Assembly (NCBI GenBank): GCA_020161775.1
Contig: JAIUOW010000001.1
Location: forward strand, 186,001-250,000
From: Pseudomonadota bacterium
GTDB lineage: Bacteria; Pseudomonadota; Gammaproteobacteria; Burkholderiales; Burkholderiaceae_C
Direction: 5' to 3'
Length of the DNA stretch: 64,000 nucleotides
The notes below the pieces were generated by a model, which worked only from the letters and a program-made list of their open reading frames with translations, was not told where the DNA came from and made no database searches. Each line of letters begins with the position of its first letter. Within the stretch, counting starts at the first letter, position 1. Both the position numbers and the translations under genes were made by a program. This document shows positions 29,227 to 38,160 of this stretch, piece after piece.

Positions 29227-29257
29227 GAGGGTTCCTCCTGGTTTTGTTGTCGGGATT

Positions 29258-30391
29258 CTAAGGAGTGCGGCCCGCGATCCGCTGGCGCAGGACGTCTTCG
29301 TAGACCTGGGCATAGGCATGGGCCATGTGCCGCGCGGTAAACAGCTGGTGATAGCGCTCGCGCGCGGCCACGCCGAACGCGGTGGCCTGGGGCAGGTTGG
29401 CCTGCAGGCGGCACATCGCGTCATGCAGCGCGGCGCCGTCGGCGGGCGGCACGGTCCAGCCGGTCACGCCATCGACGTTGATGTAGCTGGTGCCGGTATC
29501 GATATCGCAGCTGATCATCGGCTTGCCGTGCATCGCCGCCTCGACCAGCGACATGCCGAAGGCTTCCGAGCGCAGGTGCGAGGGGAACACAAAAGCCCTG
29601 CACAGCTGCAGCAATGCATGTTTGTCCTCGTCGTCCACACGGCCCAGCAGCCGCACGTTGGCCAGACCCAGCGCCTGCGCCTGGCGGCCCAGCTCGTCGG
29701 CCTCGGGGCCATCGCCCGCGATCACCACCTGGCCGTCAAAACCACGCGCGGCCTCCAGCAGCACGTGCAGCCCCTTGTAATAGCGAAGCACGCCGACGAA
29801 AAAGAAAAAACCTTCGCCCACCTCGGCACGCCAGCGTGCCAGCGTCTCGGGCCGGGCCGGAGCACAGGTGTCTTCGTCCATGCCGTTGGCAATGATGCGC
29901 GGCGCGCGGGGCAAGGCGCCCAGGACCGGGCTGCTGCGCACATAGCCGGGAGAGGTCGCGACCACGGCATCCACCGAGCGCAGGAAGCGCTGCATCAGCG
30001 GCCGGTACAGCTTGAGCAGCCACTTCTGGCGCACCACGTCCGACTGGTAGGAAACAACCGACGCCCGCATGCCCCCGCCCACCTCGTGCAACAGGTCGGC
30101 GAACGGCCAGGGAAACTGGTAATGCACCACGTCGGCCCAGCGCAGGTGCGCGCGGAATTGCATCAAGGCCTGCAGCGACACCGCGTTGGAGGCCACCTCG
30201 ACGGTAGTGCGCGCCCGGTGAACCTGCGATTCGGGGCGCACGATCACGGCCGGATGCGGGTCCGGGCTGACGGTGAAGATGCGGTTTTCAATGCCCATCC
30301 CCGCCAGGCCCCGGGTCAACTGGAACAGGACCTGCTCGATGCCGCCCAGCGTGTCGGGGTAGTAGGTCTTGTAGACGTGAAGTACTCTCAT
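29258..30391 (-). CDS. GT4-family glycosyltransferase
   Basis: 377 residues. It opens MRVLHVYKTYYPDTLGGIEQV, with the GG-loop of GT-B enzymes; the donor domain has FFFFVGVLRYYKGLHVLLEA, and the E-x7-E motif is SEAFGMSLVEAAMHGKP. This opening recalls the D-rhamnosyl- or mannosyltransferases of A-band-like O-antigens as I remember them; that finer call is tentative. It lies 31 bp upstream of manC on the same strand, so the two are likely co-transcribed. Confidence 0.8.
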   Translation of the reverse strand: MRVLHVYKTYYPDTLGGIEQVLFQLTRGLAGMGIENRIFTVSPDPHPAVIVRPESQVHRARTTVEVASNAVSLQALMQFRAHLRWADVVHYQFPWPFADLLHEVGGGMRASVVSYQSDVVRQKWLLKLYRPLMQRFLRSVDAVVATSPGYVRSSPVLGALPRAPRIIANGMDEDTCAPARPETLARWRAEVGEGFFFFVGVLRYYKGLHVLLEAARGFDGQVVIAGDGPEADELGRQAQALGLANVRLLGRVDDEDKHALLQLCRAFVFPSHLRSEAFGMSLVEAAMHGKPMISCDIDTGTSYINVDGVTGWTVPPADGAALHDAMCRLQANLPQATAFGVAARERYHQLFTARHMAHAYAQVYEDVLRQRIAGRTP

Positions 30392-30424
30392 AGGGGGCGG
30401 CGCCGATTGTAAGCGGCGCCCCCT
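30392..30424. repeat. Inverted repeat between the acyl-CoA reductase stop and a glycosyltransferase start
   Basis: AGGGGGCG at 30392-30399 pairs with CGCCCCCT at 30417-30424, and GGCGCC occurs again inside each arm. It sits directly upstream of the ATG of the glycosyltransferase and 20 bp after the acyl-CoA reductase stop, so it may end the lipid-locus transcript, but there is no T-run. It marks the boundary between the lipid and polysaccharide loci. Confidence 0.4.
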
Positions 30425-30443
30425 GGAGCCCTGTCAGGACTTG

Positions 30444-32432
30444 TCAGAAATGGATACCGCGCATCATCTGCTGCATCGCCACCGCCTCGGCCGAAAGCTG
30501 GGGCTTGGCCGACTTGTCACCCTTGGCCGCCGATGAATCGGGGAACATCCGGAAGCTCGTGTTCATGACGATCTGCATGATGCGCGGGAACAAGGCATGC
30601 AGCACCTGCCCGGCAATGCCCAGGCGCGTGGCAATGCGCACGTTCTTGTAGATGCAGGCGCCAGCCACCATGTCGGCGGCTTCCTCGGGGCTCAGCGTAG
30701 GCACGTTCTTGTAAATGTTGGTCGGCGCGATCATGGGCGTGCGCACCAGCGGCATGTTGATGGTGGTGAAGCTGATGCCCTGGTCGGCGTATTCGCTGGA
30801 TGCGCAACGCGTCCAGGCGTCCAGCGCCGCCTTGGACGCCACATAGGCGGAAAAGCGCGGCGCATTGGTCAGCACACCGATGGAGCTGATGTTGACCACA
30901 TGACCCTTTTTCTTCGCTGTCATGGTGGGCAGCAGGCCCATGGTGATGCGCAGGCAGCCAAAGTAGTTCAGCTGCATCGTGCGCTCGAAGTCATGGAAGC
31001 GGTCGTAGCTGTTTTCAATGGCGCGGCGGATCGAGCGGCCCGCGTTGTTGATGAGGAAGTCCACGCCACCGTGGTTTTCAATCAGCAGCTTCACGAACCG
31101 GTCGCAGTCGGCCATGTCGGCGATGTCGGCGGCGTAGCAGACAAAGCTGTAACCCTTTGCCTTGGCTTCCTTCTGCGCTTCGTCCAGCTTGTCCTGGTCG
31201 CGTCCGCAGATGATGGTGATGGCGCCCGCTTCGGCGAACTTGTGGGCCGAAGCCAGGCCGATGCCTGATGAGCCGCCTGTGACCAGCACGACCTTGCCCT
31301 GCACCGTGCCGCGCAACGTGCGGTCAATGAACAGGTCCGGGTCCAGGTGGCGCTCCCAGTAATCCCACAGCCGCCAGGCGTAGTCGCGCAGGTTGGGGCA
31401 TGCGATGCCCGAGCCCTTGAGCATGGCGTCCAGCTCGCGCCGGTCAAACCGCGTGGGGTAGTTCACGAACGTCAGCATGTCCTCCGGGATGCGCAGGTCG
31501 GCCATGATGGCCTGCTTGACGCGGCGCACCGGCTTGATGGACATCAGCGTCTTTGTCACGCTCTTGGGGATGAAGCCCAGCAGCGCCGCGTTGATGAACA
31601 GGTTCATCTTGGGCGCGTGGCCGGCCTTGCTGAAGATGTCCAGCACGTCGCCCACGCGGTAGCCTTCGCTGTCCACCAGGTGGAAGCATTTCTTGCTGAT
31701 GGCGGGCTTGTGGCTGATGAAATCCAGGCAGTCCACCACAAAGTCCACCGGCACGATGTTCACGCGGCCGCCCTCCAGGCCCACCATGGGCATCCACGGC
31801 GGCAGCAGCTGGCGCGTGCGCTGGATCAGCTTGAAGAAGTAGTACGGGCCGTCGATCTTGTCCATCTCGCCGGTGGTGCTGTCGCCCACGACCATGGCGG
31901 GGCGGTAGACCGTCCATGGCACCTTGGACAATTCCTTGCGCACGATCTTCTCGCTCTCGTGCTTGGTCATGAAGTACGGGTGGTCGTAGTTCTCGGCCTC
32001 GTCGAACATGTCCTCGCGGAACACGCCTTCGTAAAGGCCCGCTGCGGCAATGGACGACACATGATGGAAATGCCCGGCGTCGATGGCTTTGGCCAGGTCC
32101 ACCGTGTTGCGCGTGCCCTCGATGTTCACCGCCACCTGGCTTTCCTCGTCGGCCGACAGGTCGTACACGGCGGCCAGGTGGTAGAAATGGTCGATCTGGC
32201 CCTTGAGCTTCTTGATGTCGTCGCTGGACACGCCGAGCTTTTTGCTGGTCAGGTCACCAAACACCGGCACGGCCTTGGCGGCACTGGCGCCCCAATATTC
32301 GCGCAGGCTGGCAACCTTGCCTTCGCTTTCCTTGCGGATCAGGAAGTGCACCACCGCGCCCTTGCGCTCCAGCAGTTTTTTGACGAGCCTTTTGCCAATG
32401 AAGCCGGTTGCACCGGTGACGAAATACTGCAT
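30444..32432 (-). CDS. Two-domain fatty acyl-CoA reductase (alcohol-forming), FarA type
   Basis: 662 residues with GGAGG ahead of the ATG. Domain 1 (1-370) is an extended SDR: TGATGFIG at 6-13, catalytic Tyr153 and Lys157 in HPYFMTKHESEK, and IVPVDFVVDCLDF. Domain 2 (about 375-600) is a classical SDR: TGGSSGIGLA, INNAGRSIRR, and YVASK in FSAYVASKAALDAW. Order, length and many blocks (IEGTRNTVDLAKA, FHHVSSIAAAGLY, NYPTRFDRREL, NISSIGVLTNAPRFSAY) match the Marinobacter 661-residue reductase that turns acyl-CoA into fatty alcohol. With the wax synthase at 36483 this implies wax ester formation. It is divergent from the phasin gene. Confidence 0.88.
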   Translation of the reverse strand: MQYFVTGATGFIGKRLVKKLLERKGAVVHFLIRKESEGKVASLREYWGASAAKAVPVFGDLTSKKLGVSSDDIKKLKGQIDHFYHLAAVYDLSADEESQVAVNIEGTRNTVDLAKAIDAGHFHHVSSIAAAGLYEGVFREDMFDEAENYDHPYFMTKHESEKIVRKELSKVPWTVYRPAMVVGDSTTGEMDKIDGPYYFFKLIQRTRQLLPPWMPMVGLEGGRVNIVPVDFVVDCLDFISHKPAISKKCFHLVDSEGYRVGDVLDIFSKAGHAPKMNLFINAALLGFIPKSVTKTLMSIKPVRRVKQAIMADLRIPEDMLTFVNYPTRFDRRELDAMLKGSGIACPNLRDYAWRLWDYWERHLDPDLFIDRTLRGTVQGKVVLVTGGSSGIGLASAHKFAEAGAITIICGRDQDKLDEAQKEAKAKGYSFVCYAADIADMADCDRFVKLLIENHGGVDFLINNAGRSIRRAIENSYDRFHDFERTMQLNYFGCLRITMGLLPTMTAKKKGHVVNISSIGVLTNAPRFSAYVASKAALDAWTRCASSEYADQGISFTTINMPLVRTPMIAPTNIYKNVPTLSPEEAADMVAGACIYKNVRIATRLGIAGQVLHALFPRIMQIVMNTSFRMFPDSSAAKGDKSAKPQLSAEAVAMQQMMRGIHF

Positions 32433-32625
32433 GAAGACCTCCGGAATAGATCAGGGATTCTTGCTTAAAGCCCCGAGCACCCGATTCAGCACAAACCCGT
32501 GTGGCGCCTAGGGTTCGCCGCCTATTTAGGAGCCGGCACCTAGCCGGCAGCCCTGCGCTGCGCGTACAGTGCAGGCATGCGCCATGCGAGGCAAGGCGCG
32601 CCCCCCAACCCACATGGAGTCCAGC

Positions 32626-33129
32626 ATGGTCAAGAAAATGCAGAAATCCGCCGCCACTGGCGACAAGTCCGCCGCCCACCTGTCGGGCACCGTCAAGGAA
32701 TCGGCCCAGCAGATCTGGCTGGCCGGTCTGGGCGCCTTCTCCAAAGCCCAGGAAGAAGGCGGCAAGGTCTTCGAGACCCTGGTGAAAGAGGGCCTGAGCA
32801 TCCAGCGCAAGACCCAGGCCGCCGCCGAGGAGAAGATCTCCGAAGCCACCAACAAGATGGCCACCATGGCCACCGACATTTCGTCCAAGGCCTCCGGCCA
32901 GTGGGACAAGCTGGAAAACATCTTTGAAGACCGCGTGTCCAAGGCGCTGAACAAGCTGGGCGTGCCCTCGGCCAAGGACATTGACGTGCTGATCGCCCGC
33001 ATTGACGAGCTCAACCGCAACGTGGCGAGCCTGAGCGCCAAGGCCAAGGCCGCACCTGCCACCAAGCCTGCCACCAAGGCTGCTGCCAAGCCCGCAGCCA
33101 AGCGCACCGCCGCACGCAAGACGGCATGA
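32626..33129 (+). CDS. Phasin-family granule-associated protein with Ala/Lys-rich tail
   Basis: 167 residues from the ATG at 32626 (GGAG ten bases upstream; an in-frame ATG at 32614 is possible). Residues 20-130 are amphipathic helices in the phasin style, including QIWLAGLGAFSKAQEEGGKVFETLVKEG, typical of PhaI/PhaF-type proteins. The last 30 residues repeat Ala-Lys-Pro units, like the DNA-binding tail of PhaF. Phasins coat polyhydroxyalkanoate or lipid inclusions. Its divergence from the fatty acyl-CoA reductase and closeness to the wax synthase suggest it may coat wax or triacylglycerol bodies here. A terminator follows at once, so it is a single-gene unit. Confidence 0.82.
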   Translation: MVKKMQKSAATGDKSAAHLSGTVKESAQQIWLAGLGAFSKAQEEGGKVFETLVKEGLSIQRKTQAAAEEKISEATNKMATMATDISSKASGQWDKLENIFEDRVSKALNKLGVPSAKDIDVLIARIDELNRNVASLSAKAKAAPATKPATKAAAKPAAKRTAARKTA

Positions 33130-33151
33130 CCTGCGGACTGCTTCACGCACA

Positions 33152-33173
33152 GGGCGCTTCGGCGCCCTTTTTT
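33152..33173 (+). terminator. Rho-independent terminator after the phasin gene
   Basis: GGGCGC, loop TTCG, GCGCCC, then six T. A short stable UUCG-type hairpin 22 bp after the phasin stop; it ends this abundant transcript before the patatin gene. Confidence 0.9.
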
Positions 33174-33235
33174 GCGCGCGCATGATTTGCTGCAACGCAA
33201 CATTCCGGATCGCTTCACCCTTCTACACTGGCCCC

Positions 33236-34480
33236 ATGAGTTCATCCCGCAAAAAGCCTGCCCGCATCGCCCTGGCCCTGGCCGGTGGCGGCCCGCTGGG
33301 GGCCATCTACGAGATCGGCGCGCTGTGCGCGCTCGGCGAATCACTGGACGGCATCGACCTGGCGCGGCTGGACCACTACGTGGGCGTGTCGGCCGGCGGC
33401 TTTATCGCCGCGGCGCTGGCCAACGGCATGACGCCGCGCGAACTGTGCGCGTCGTTCATTGAAACCGGCACGCAGGCGTCCGAGGTGTTCGACCCTTCAT
33501 GGCTCATGGTGCCCGCCTATGGCGAATTTGCCCGCCGCGCCATCATGGCGCCGGGCCTTGCGGCGTCCGCCCTGTGGCGGTTTGCACTGGGCGGCAAATC
33601 ACTCACCGGCGCGCTGGAACGCCTGGGCCCCGGCCTGCCCACCGGCATTTTTTCCAGCGACGGCATTGACCGCGAGCTGGCCCGGCTGTTCACGCGCGAA
33701 GGCCGCACCAACGATTTCCGGCAGCTGCGCACCCAGCTCACCCTGGTGGCCACCAACCTGGACAGCGGCGAGGCGGCGCCCTTTGGCCGCCCGGGCTGGG
33801 ACCATGTGCCGATATCGCGCGCGGTACAGGCCAGCGCCGCCCTGCCCGGCCTGTTCCCGCCGGTGGAGATCGGCGACAACTACTACGTGGACGGCGCGCT
33901 CAAGAAAACCATGCACGCCTCCGTGGCCATGGACGGCGGCATCGACCTCATGCTGTGCCTGAACCCGCTGGTGCCCTTCAACGCCACGGCCTCGGGCAGC
34001 GAGCGCGTGATGCGTGGCGGCCTGCCGCCCGAAAAGCGGGGCATCCCGCGCATCGTGGACGGCGGCCTGCCGGCCGTGCTGAGCCAGACCTTCCGGTCCA
34101 TGATCCATTCGCGCATGGAGCTGGGCATGAAGCATTACGAGCGCGCCTATCCCGGCACCGACATCGTGCTGATCGAGCCCGACCACCGCGACCCCGAGCT
34201 GTACCTGGCCAACACCTTCAGCTACGGCCAGCGCCGTTCGCTGGCCGAGCACGCCTACCAGCAAACGCGCGCGCTGCTGCGCTCGCGCCGCACCAGCCTG
34301 TCAGCCAAACTGGCCCGGCATGGCATCAGCCTGCGCGCCGATGTGCTGGATGATCCGCGTCGCCACCTGGTCACGCCGCACGCGGCGCCCACGCGCCTGG
34401 GCCGCGCGATCGCATCGCTGCAGGAAGTCATGGACGACCTGGGCCATGTGGTGGCGCCGGTGGCGCAACAGCCGCGCTGA
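33236..34480 (+). CDS. Patatin-like phospholipase/lipase
   Basis: 414 residues from the ATG at 33236. The catalytic dyad is present: oxyanion loop LAGGGPLGA, nucleophile Ser in GVSAGG, and Asp in YVDGALKK. The C-terminal 100 residues continue with helical, Arg-rich segments. No ribosome site is visible. It is intracellular by sequence (no signal peptide). Between a phasin and a TetR regulator, and near acyl-CoA genes, it likely releases fatty acids from membrane or storage lipids. It leads a plus-strand run of four genes to 36482. Confidence 0.85.
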   Translation: MSSSRKKPARIALALAGGGPLGAIYEIGALCALGESLDGIDLARLDHYVGVSAGGFIAAALANGMTPRELCASFIETGTQASEVFDPSWLMVPAYGEFARRAIMAPGLAASALWRFALGGKSLTGALERLGPGLPTGIFSSDGIDRELARLFTREGRTNDFRQLRTQLTLVATNLDSGEAAPFGRPGWDHVPISRAVQASAALPGLFPPVEIGDNYYVDGALKKTMHASVAMDGGIDLMLCLNPLVPFNATASGSERVMRGGLPPEKRGIPRIVDGGLPAVLSQTFRSMIHSRMELGMKHYERAYPGTDIVLIEPDHRDPELYLANTFSYGQRRSLAEHAYQQTRALLRSRRTSLSAKLARHGISLRADVLDDPRRHLVTPHAAPTRLGRAIASLQEVMDDLGHVVAPVAQQPR

Positions 34481-34509
34481 CGCAAAAGGCAGAACCGGAG
34501 GACACACCC

Positions 34510-35175
34510 ATGGTGAAAAAAGCCCCCCGCCGTACCGCCGAGCGCATCCTGGAGGTCACGCTGGACCTGTTCAACCGGTTTGGCGAACCCAATGTGTCCA
34601 CCACGCTGATCTCGGCCGAGCTGAACATCAGCCCTGGCAACCTGTACTACCACTACCCCGCCAAGGACGAGCTGATCAACAGCCTGTTTGACCGCTACGA
34701 ACGCGCCCTGAGCGAGCTGCTCAACGCGAGCGATGGCGTGCGCGACGTGGAGGACGCGTGGTTCTTCATGCACACGCTGTTCGAGCTGATCTGGCAATAC
34801 CGCTTCCTGTACCGTGACCTGAACGACCTGCTGTCCAAGAACCGGCGGCTGGAAACGCACTTCCAGTGGGTGCTGAAGAACAAGACGCGCTCGGTGCGCG
34901 CGTTGCTGGACGGCATGAGCCGCAGCGGCGCGCTCAGCATCGATTCACGCGAGATCGAAGCCACGGCCACCAGCATGGTGGTGCTGCTGACCTACTGGCT
35001 CAGCTACGAATACGTGCGCGATCCGCGCCGCGCGCTGGAACCCGAAAGCGCCCAGCTGGCGCTGCTGCGCGGTGCCCACCATGTGCTGAACCTGCTGGTG
35101 CCGTACCTGGAGCCCGGCCAGCGCATGCACCTGCTGGGCCTGGTCAGCGCCTACAACAACCCCGCCGAGAACTGA
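34510..35175 (+). CDS. TetR-family transcriptional regulator
   Basis: 221 residues with GGAGG before the ATG. The N-terminal helix-turn-helix reads TAERILEVTLDLFNRFGEPNVSTTLISAELNISPGNLYYHYPAKDELI, the normal TetR pattern. The rest is the helical ligand domain, which resembles regulators of fatty-acid genes only in general terms. It is probably a lipid- or acyl-CoA-responsive repressor of this locus. Possible operators are the palindrome at 38097-38121 and sequences between the reductase and phasin genes. Confidence 0.85.
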   Translation: MVKKAPRRTAERILEVTLDLFNRFGEPNVSTTLISAELNISPGNLYYHYPAKDELINSLFDRYERALSELLNASDGVRDVEDAWFFMHTLFELIWQYRFLYRDLNDLLSKNRRLETHFQWVLKNKTRSVRALLDGMSRSGALSIDSREIEATATSMVVLLTYWLSYEYVRDPRRALEPESAQLALLRGAHHVLNLLVPYLEPGQRMHLLGLVSAYNNPAEN

Positions 35176-35190
35176 GCACCAGGAGACACC

Positions 35191-35964
35191 ATGGCCAAGT
35201 GGAGCGCATTCCCCCATGCCGGTGACTACACCTTTGACGCCGCGGGCGTGCGCCGCCAGTGGGCGCGCCTGCATGCCGGCGATGCCGAGCCCTGCCCCAC
35301 CGACGCAGCCCTCCTGGAAGCCTGGGCGTTGTTTCACAGCGGTGAATTCCAGAAGGCCGCCGAGGCAGGCCTGAAAGCCGGTGACGCAGGCCTGACCGTC
35401 GCCAACAAGGCCACCTGCGTTTACGCCACCTACCTGGAAAACAAGGAAAAGGTGCGCCTGGACCTGTTCATGGAAGTGGCCAGCCGGGCGCAGGAGCAGG
35501 CCACGCGTGACCCGAAGAACGCCAACGCCTGGTACCTGCAGGCCTATGCGCTGGGCCGCTACAGCCAGGGCATCAGCGTGGCCAAGGCGCTGGCGCAGGG
35601 GCTGGGCAACCGGGTGAAGGAATCCCTGGAAAAGGCCATCCAGTTGCAGCCGCGCCATGCCGACGCCCATGTGGCGCTGGGCGCCTTCCATGCCGAGGTG
35701 ATCGACAAGGTGGGCTCGCTGATTGGCGGCATGACCTACGGCGCCAAGAAGGACGTGGGCCTGCGGCTGTTCAAGGAAGCACTGAAACTCAACCCGGGCT
35801 CGCCCATTGCAATGATTGAGTACGCCAACGGCCTGGTCATGCTGGAGGGCGACAAGGGCATGAAGGAAGCCACGCGCCTGTATGAACAGGCCGCGGCCTG
35901 GAAGCCGGCCGACGCCACCGAGCGGCTGGACGTGGAGCTGGCCCGCACGCAGCTGACTGACTGA
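35191..35964 (+). CDS. TPR-like helical protein of unknown function
   Basis: 257 residues with AGGAGA before the ATG and a 15-bp gap to the TetR gene. Residues 40-250 contain degenerate TPR helices (ALFHSGEFQKAAEAG, NANAWYLQAYALGRYSQGISVAKALAQGLG, HADAHVALGAFHAEV). There is no signal peptide, membrane helix or catalytic motif. I do not recognise a specific family. Its place in the lipid locus, co-transcribed with the TetR gene, suggests a scaffold role on inclusions or in regulation. Confidence 0.7.
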   Translation: MAKWSAFPHAGDYTFDAAGVRRQWARLHAGDAEPCPTDAALLEAWALFHSGEFQKAAEAGLKAGDAGLTVANKATCVYATYLENKEKVRLDLFMEVASRAQEQATRDPKNANAWYLQAYALGRYSQGISVAKALAQGLGNRVKESLEKAIQLQPRHADAHVALGAFHAEVIDKVGSLIGGMTYGAKKDVGLRLFKEALKLNPGSPIAMIEYANGLVMLEGDKGMKEATRLYEQAAAWKPADATERLDVELARTQLTD

Positions 35965-36035
35965 CTGGGCCGCTGACGCTTTGTTGCGGTGCGCGCCTAC
36001 AAGCACGTGCGTGCCGGCCGGGCACCATCGGTTGC

Positions 36036-36482
36036 ATGAACAACATCTTTGAAGCCCTGCGTGTCAGCCACGAAACGCAACGCGCCCTGTGCGCACAGAT
36101 GCTGGCCACGGCACCCGATGGCCCGGACCGCCGCCGCCTTTTCACCGAACTCAAGCGCGAGCTGGCCGCCCACGCGACAGCCGAGGAACGCTGCCTGTAT
36201 GTGCCACTGTTTGCGCATGACAGCACGGTCGATGCCTCACGGCACGCCATTGCCGAGCACCACGAGATGGATGAGCTGGTGGAAGACCTTGAGGCCAAGG
36301 AGACCCATGACTCCAGCTGGCTGGCCATTGCAAAAAAACTGTCCGAAAAAGTGCATCACCACCTGAAGGAAGAAGAGACCAAGTTCTTCCAGCTGGCCGG
36401 CAAGGTGCTGACGGACAAGCAGAAAGCGGAACTGGCCAAGGACTACGAGGCCGAGTTTTTGACCCAGCGGGTCAAGGACTGA
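36036..36482 (+). CDS. Hemerythrin HHE-domain protein
   Basis: 148 residues, all helical. Iron ligand positions are visible: His13 in VSHETQR, His46 and Glu50 in AHATAEERCLY, the HHEMDEL block, and HHHLKEEETKFF near residue 110. Such proteins bind a di-iron centre and O2 or sense redox/NO. The stop is directly adjacent to the wax-synthase stop on the other strand. Why it sits in a lipid locus is unclear; related dodecin-sized HHE proteins are widely scattered in Burkholderiales. Confidence 0.85.
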   Translation: MNNIFEALRVSHETQRALCAQMLATAPDGPDRRRLFTELKRELAAHATAEERCLYVPLFAHDSTVDASRHAIAEHHEMDELVEDLEAKETHDSSWLAIAKKLSEKVHHHLKEEETKFFQLAGKVLTDKQKAELAKDYEAEFLTQRVKD

Positions 36483-38003
36483 TTACTCGTCCCAAGGCAG
36501 CATCAACGTCACCAGCGAGAGCTTCGCAAACTCCGGCTCGAACTCGTCAATGATCTTCTGTGGGTCCGGGCACAGCGCCGTGTCGGTGATCACGCCAAAC
36601 TGCACGCCGCCACCGTAGCTCAGGATGGAAACACCCAAGCCGATGTCGCCGGACTGCGGTACCCAGAACATGCTCTGCTCCAGCGTCGAGCCCAGGAATT
36701 TGAGCTTCTCGCGCGGGCCGGGCACGTTGGTCATTACCGCCGTGGTCTTCTTGCCAAACAGGTTGAGCATGGCTTCCTGCGCGGGCTTGATCAGCAGGCC
36801 CGCCACCGCCAGCAGGCCGAACGCCAGCAGCGGCTGGGTGCTGCCCTTGAGCGCCGTCATGCGCCGGCGCACCTCGTACACGCGCTCGATCGGGTTGTCC
36901 ACCCCGATGGGCAGCACCAGCGGCACCAGGCCAAAGCGGTTGCCCAGCTTGTAGGCCTGGTCCAGCGGACGCAGGTTCACGGGGATCATGGCGCGGATTT
37001 CCTGGCCGCTCACGTCGTCGCCCAGTGACTTCAGGTATTCACCGATGGCGCCGGCCACGCAGCTGAGCAGCACGTCGTTGACGGAGCAGTTCAGCGCCTT
37101 GCCCACGGATTTGACTTCGTCCAGCGGGATGGGTTGGCACCAGGCCACGCGTTTGGTGCGCCCGGGCTTGCCCTTCAGGCGCGTCCGGGAATCATCCGGC
37201 ATCAGCGCCAGCGCCGCCGCGTCGCTGATCACCTGGTAGGCCAGGCGCGCCACGTCCAGCGAACCCGACATGCCTTTTTGCGGGTCACGCAGCATGCCCA
37301 GCGACTTGGCCGCGCCGTCACCCGCGGCACCCAGGGCCCGCACGGTGATGTCGGTCAGCGGCTTGATCAGGGTGTCGGCGATCCAGTCCTCGGCGCCGTG
37401 CGGCGCCTCCTTGCGCTTGCGCTCGGGCGGCGGCGCACCGCCGTCCACCAGCGACATGGTCACCGAGATCAGCGCAATGCCGTCGGCGATGCAGTGGTGG
37501 ATGCGCACCATCAGCGCGCTGCCGCCTTCGTAGTCTTCCACCAGCGCAAAGTGCCACAGCGGGCGGCGCGGGTCCAACGGCTGCATGGCCAGCTCGCCCA
37601 TGCGCTTTTGCAGCGCCTGCTGCGCCTGCCCCTTCGCGTGTTTGGGCAGCTTTTCGCGGGTGACGTGGTTGGCGATGTCGAACTTGCGGTCCTCCACCCA
37701 AGTGGCGCCGGCCGCGTCCTCGACCACGCGCTGGCGAAAGCGGTTGTACTTGAGCAGGCGCTCCTGCACCCGCTGGCACAGGTCCTCGTACTTGATGCCC
37801 GGCTTGAGCGTCCACACGCCCACGATCATCATGAGGTTGCTTTCGCTGTCCATGCGCAGCCAGGCGGTGTCCACCTTGGTCATGCGCTCACCGCTCAGGC
37901 CCAGCATGCCGGAGGCGGCGCGCGTGGCGTTTTTCTGTACGGCCTTGGCCGCTTTTCTGGCCGCAGCTTTTGCCGCATCAGGCGCAACGATTCGGGTCAC
38001 CAT
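36483..38003 (-). CDS. Wax ester synthase / diacylglycerol acyltransferase (WS/DGAT)
   Basis: 506 residues with GGAG before the ATG. The catalytic HHxxxDG motif is HHCIADG at 169-175; PLDPRRPLWHF at 142-152 is the second signature, and MTNVPGPREKLKFLGS with the downstream SYGGGVQFGVITD complete the family pattern. It joins fatty alcohol or diacylglycerol to acyl-CoA to make wax esters or triacylglycerol. An extra N-terminal stretch of about 35 residues is Ala/Lys-rich (AAKAAARKAAKAVQ), not typical of the family, and may be a membrane, DNA or granule tether. It is divergent from the acyl-CoA-binding protein gene, with a 157-bp intergenic region. Confidence 0.92.
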   Translation of the reverse strand: MVTRIVAPDAAKAAARKAAKAVQKNATRAASGMLGLSGERMTKVDTAWLRMDSESNLMMIVGVWTLKPGIKYEDLCQRVQERLLKYNRFRQRVVEDAAGATWVEDRKFDIANHVTREKLPKHAKGQAQQALQKRMGELAMQPLDPRRPLWHFALVEDYEGGSALMVRIHHCIADGIALISVTMSLVDGGAPPPERKRKEAPHGAEDWIADTLIKPLTDITVRALGAAGDGAAKSLGMLRDPQKGMSGSLDVARLAYQVISDAAALALMPDDSRTRLKGKPGRTKRVAWCQPIPLDEVKSVGKALNCSVNDVLLSCVAGAIGEYLKSLGDDVSGQEIRAMIPVNLRPLDQAYKLGNRFGLVPLVLPIGVDNPIERVYEVRRRMTALKGSTQPLLAFGLLAVAGLLIKPAQEAMLNLFGKKTTAVMTNVPGPREKLKFLGSTLEQSMFWVPQSGDIGLGVSILSYGGGVQFGVITDTALCPDPQKIIDEFEPEFAKLSLVTLMLPWDE

Positions 38004-38096
38004 GCTGTCTCCATCCAGGGCTGGCGTTGTTTGGCGGGTTTATTCGGGGTCGGCCCCTATTCTGGGGCGTCGGCTCACCGTAAGATACCGCGAAGT

Positions 38097-38121
38097 TACC
38101 CGCAGGCCCGCCCGGCGGGTA
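38097..38121. promoter_or_regulatory. Candidate operator in the WS/DGAT - acyl-CoA-binding protein divergent promoter
   Basis: TACCCGC at 38097-38103 and its exact complement GCGGGTA at 38115-38121 form a 25-bp inverted repeat with 11 central bases. It lies 94 bp upstream of the WS/DGAT start and 39 bp upstream of the acyl-CoA-binding protein start. A second shorter repeat (GCCCC-N6-GGGGC) lies at 38053-38068. One may serve the TetR regulator at 34510; this is inference. Confidence 0.35.
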
Positions 38122-38160
38122 GATGCACTACCCCAACAAACACCCACCCAGGAGCATTTC

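Noticed and set aside
30444-32432. Two fused or misassembled SDR genes
   Set aside because: The reading frame is continuous, and length, order and motifs equal those of known two-domain alcohol-forming acyl-CoA reductases.
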